Shown piece after piece: positions 5,650 to 7,026 of a stretch of DNA of 7,026 bases (its first letter is position 1; every line of letters starts with the position of its first letter). Below the pieces are notes generated by a model. It had not been told where the DNA came from. It did not search any database and worked only from the letters and a program-made list of their open reading frames with translations. The stretch lies in the NCBI GenBank assembly GCA_021604265.1, contig BQIY01000112.1, forward strand, positions 1 through 7,026. The letters run 5' to 3'. This DNA is from Nitrospirales bacterium. GTDB taxonomy: Bacteria > Nitrospirota > Nitrospiria > Nitrospirales > UBA8639. The translations under genes were made by a program, and so were the position numbers.

Positions 5650-6007
5650 GAATTGCTCCTTGTCCTAAAGAAATTTGCAATCTAGGCCATTCGCTGGTGG
5701 AGAGGTTTTGTTCCTGAAAAGGTGAATCTGATGTCTCGATCAGCTGAAGGCTAGGCGTATAAGTTTGAATTGAAATTAAGATGTCATCCATCTTTGAGTG
5801 GGATGAACCAAAACCAGCAGGTAGAATTTTTCTACATAGTGCAGAAAGGTCAAGCTCTGTCTTTTGTAGATAGAATGGAAATATCTGTCGAACGAAATTC
5901 TGAAAAATTCGCGTAGTAAGGCTCCGAAGAGCGACGAATTTGTGAACCGGCGAACCTATCAAAATTTGTATGTTTTCTTCGGGTTTACTCTCTTTCATGT
6001 ATGCCAC
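5642..6007 (-). CDS. unrecognised small ORF overlapping the sbtA start
   Basis: The frame has 121 codons from a GTG at 6007, or 118 from an ATG at 5998, and ends eight bases inside sbtA. I do not recognise the product. It has no clear signal peptide, membrane segment or cysteine cluster. A mixed, partly hydrophobic middle (about 20-60) is followed by a Ser/Gln/Leu-rich end. It occupies the place where many genomes carry SbtB, but lacks the PII-like ferredoxin fold signature and the C-terminal CGxxGC-type motif of SbtB. No strong Shine-Dalgarno precedes either start. For: the length of the open frame, the overlap with sbtA on the same strand, and unremarkable codon use. Against: no recognisable family and a weak start; an AT-rich spacer can hold such a frame by chance. 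Confidence 0.38.
   Translation of the reverse strand: MAYMKESKPEENIQILIGSPVHKFVALRSLTTRIFQNFVRQIFPFYLQKTELDLSALCRKILPAGFGSSHSKMDDILISIQTYTPSLQLIETSDSPFQEQNLSTSEWPRLQISLGQGAIHA
5656..5661 (-). promoter_or_regulatory. sbtA ribosome binding site inside the upstream ORF
   Basis: AAGGAG lies six bases before the sbtA ATG and within the last codons of the upstream reading frame. This is the best ribosome binding site on the minus strand in this part of the window, and it fixes the sbtA start. Confidence 0.7.
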
Positions 6008-6072
6008 ATTTCTTGAAGTCCGTTTCTGATCCTAAGCTGATCTGATGTTGACAAAACGCAAGATTGATTCCA

Positions 6073-6100
6073 GTTGAGGACAAATTGACTAAACCTCAAC
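6073..6100. promoter_or_regulatory. spaced 7-bp dyad upstream of the sbtA unit
   Basis: GTTGAGG (6073-6079) and CCTCAAC (6094-6100) are perfect inverted repeats 14 bases apart, about 70-100 bases upstream of the first start of the sbtA unit. The spacing suits a dimeric regulator such as a LysR-type protein, or a leader hairpin. No T-run follows on the minus strand. Confidence 0.38.
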
Positions 6101-6103
6101 ATT

Positions 6104-6145
6104 TCATTTGAAATTCGTATATTTAGTAAATGTTATGGCGTTCAT
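6104..6145 (-). CDS. possible 13-residue leader peptide
   Basis: On the minus strand GAGGAG (6155-6150) lies four bases before ATG 6145. The frame reads MNAITFTKYTNFK and then TGA. It ends just before the spaced dyad and about 100 bases before the unit that contains sbtA. A strong ribosome binding site in front of so short a frame suggests a leader peptide or a truncated gene. The same bases can be read as a weak promoter (TTGAAG 6160-6155, CATAAC 6137-6132), so the call is tentative. Confidence 0.25.
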   Translation of the reverse strand: MNAITFTKYTNFK

Positions 6146-6438
6146 TTTTCTCCTCTTCAAGAAGTCCAAGCTTTCATATGTGCGGAGACGCACTTGCTGG
6201 ATGGTGCGAAGCTAAGCTGTATCTTCAGAGATTGAACGAGCAGGAAGTAACATGTGAGTGGAAATTGATGTGAATGAGAAAGGCCTCTGAGATTATATTT
6301 TTAATATTAATGTCATTACGCCTCGAAAGGTTTGTGACAGTTTTCGCAGAGCAAGTCATGTACAGTTGCTTTTGGTTATTCAAGGGAGATTTGGAAGGAG
6401 CCAGCCAGCACTGTTCCTTTGACTTGTTCTTTGTGAAT

Positions 6439-6476
6439 GGTCGACCGTTCGTCGAAACGCGAAATTCGCCGTTCGA
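6439..6476. repeat. GC-rich palindrome cluster
   Basis: GGTCGACC (6439-6446) is a perfect palindrome. Bases 6452-6476 form a 25-base near-palindrome: TCGAA pairs with TTCGA at the outside and GCGAA with TTCGC around a central A, with ten of twelve positions complementary. The heptamer CCGTTCG occurs at both 6445 and 6469. The density of symmetry in an AT-rich spacer suggests a REP-like element or a strong operator. Confidence 0.35.
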
Positions 6477-6543
6477 TGCTCGTATTTTGTGGAAGAAGTC
6501 TTGTAGTTTTTGACGAGATACGAACGACGATTGGTTCGAATGG

Positions 6544-7026
6544 TTAGAAGGTAATAACGGCCATGGTATACACATAATTCACATCAGCCGTGCCCGGACT
6601 TTGTGGAACCCGAGCAAAATAGGAGCCTTTGAAAAAGCGTGTATACCCCACTTGGAAGGACGTATGTCGTAAATAGCCGGATTGAGGAGCCCAATTCACA
6701 GAAGTATCAAACATATTTCCGAGAAAGGTGCCGGCTCGACCAGTAGGGTCTTGTAGACCACTACCAACGAAAGGGCCGCGACCATCGGCCAGCCAGAAGG
6801 TGCGATGAGATGCCATCAACTTAATTGTGGAAGTTGGTTGGAGGGTTGCACGAAATCCAATGGGTGAAAGAATATTCGATGGAAAGATGACTCCCAAAAT
6901 TCCGGTTGGCCCGTATTCTGCTCGGCGTTTCGCGAATAAAAAGTCAAAGTTTTTTCTTGGATTTGGGTCTCCTGAGGAATAGTCAAACAGGTAGACAAAT
7001 CGAAGAGGCCAATCCGTTCCTAAACT
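6544..7026 (-). CDS. alginate-export-family outer-membrane beta-barrel, C-terminal part
   Basis: The frame is open from the right edge to a TAA at 6546-6544, giving the last 160 residues; the start lies outside the window. A TTG at 6897 falls inside the conserved run GPTGILGVIF, so it is an internal leucine codon, not a start. Motifs typical of the alginate-export (AlgE-like) barrel family are DYSSGDPNP (15-23 of the fragment), FDFLFAKRRAEYGPTGI (27-43), WLADGRG (78-84) and GSGLQDPTGRAGTFLGNMFD (88-107). Aromatic-alternating strands follow, and the protein ends in Phe, as outer-membrane barrels do. Members of this family form channels for polysaccharides or other anions, and in many non-alginate bacteria the substrate is unknown. 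It lies on the same strand as sbtA but more than 500 bases upstream of it, so a shared transcript is doubtful. Confidence 0.8.
   Translation of the reverse strand, partial: SLGTDWPLRFVYLFDYSSGDPNPRKNFDFLFAKRRAEYGPTGILGVIFPSNILSPIGFRATLQPTSTIKLMASHRTFWLADGRGPFVGSGLQDPTGRAGTFLGNMFDTSVNWAPQSGYLRHTSFQVGYTRFFKGSYFARVPQSPGTADVNYVYTMAVITF

Larger units (their letters stand above)
6008..6543. other. intergenic region upstream of the sbtA unit
   Basis: This spacer separates two same-strand units. It contains a 13-codon mini-ORF with a strong ribosome binding site, a spaced 7-bp dyad, and a compact GC-rich palindrome cluster. Overlapping frames on both strands at 6225-6575 and 6274-6513 have no ribosome binding site or recognisable motif and are treated as noise. 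No clear terminator follows the outer-membrane gene. Confidence 0.5.

Noticed and set aside
6225..6575. 116-codon minus-strand frame and a 79-codon plus-strand frame over the same bases
   Set aside because: They overlap each other on opposite strands; the minus frame also overlaps the 3' end of the outer-membrane gene. Neither has a ribosome binding site or family motif.
6816..6998. 60-codon minus-strand frame
   Set aside because: It is an out-of-frame shadow of the alginate-export-family coding region.

Overview
The window reads as a bacterial chromosome segment devoted largely to inorganic-carbon (bicarbonate/CO2) acquisition. By eye G+C is in the mid-40s percent overall: roughly 50% or more in the SulP gene, nearer 42% in the LCIB-like gene, and lower between genes. 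The mix of a BicA-like SulP transporter, an LCIB-type carbonic-anhydrase homologue, an SbtA-family permease and an alginate-export-type outer-membrane barrel suggests a Gram-negative autotroph without a visible carboxysome locus. A marine or alkaliphilic Nitrospira-like bacterium fits best, but that assignment is an inference from gene content and is weak.

Layout. 1-591: no intact long gene. It holds a possible decayed ParE/RelE-like toxin reading frame on the minus strand and, on the plus strand, a possible 18-residue hydrophobic peptide with a good Shine-Dalgarno and a sigma54-like site upstream. 592-2349 (minus): BicA-like SulP transporter with a C-terminal STAS domain. 2350-3026: 677-bp divergent intergenic region rich in inverted repeats, including a terminator/attenuator-like structure in front of sulP. 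3027-3776 (plus): LCIB-like beta-type carbonic anhydrase homologue. 3777-4428: 652-bp convergent spacer with an 8-4-8 perfect hairpin and a flanking 9-bp direct repeat, possibly the sbtA terminator. 4429-5649 (minus): SbtA-family Na+/bicarbonate permease. 5642-6007 (minus): unrecognised ORF overlapping the sbtA start by 8 bases. 6008-6543: spacer with a 13-codon mini-ORF, a 7-bp spaced dyad and a 25-bp near-palindrome. 6544-7026 (minus): C-terminal 160 residues of an alginate-export-family outer-membrane barrel, running off the right edge.

How it may work (inference): the two permeases would bring bicarbonate in with sodium, one BicA-like and one SbtA-like, and the LCIB-like enzyme would interconvert CO2 and bicarbonate, or recapture leaked CO2, in the cytoplasm. 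Neither the PII-like SbtB partner nor a LysR-type CcmR/CmpR regulator is encoded here; the position next to sbtA is taken by an unrecognised small ORF. The main items of interest are this carbon-uptake cluster around an LCIB homologue, the altered core motifs of the SbtA-like protein, the small ORF coupled to sbtA, and several small ORFs and RNA-structure candidates between genes.
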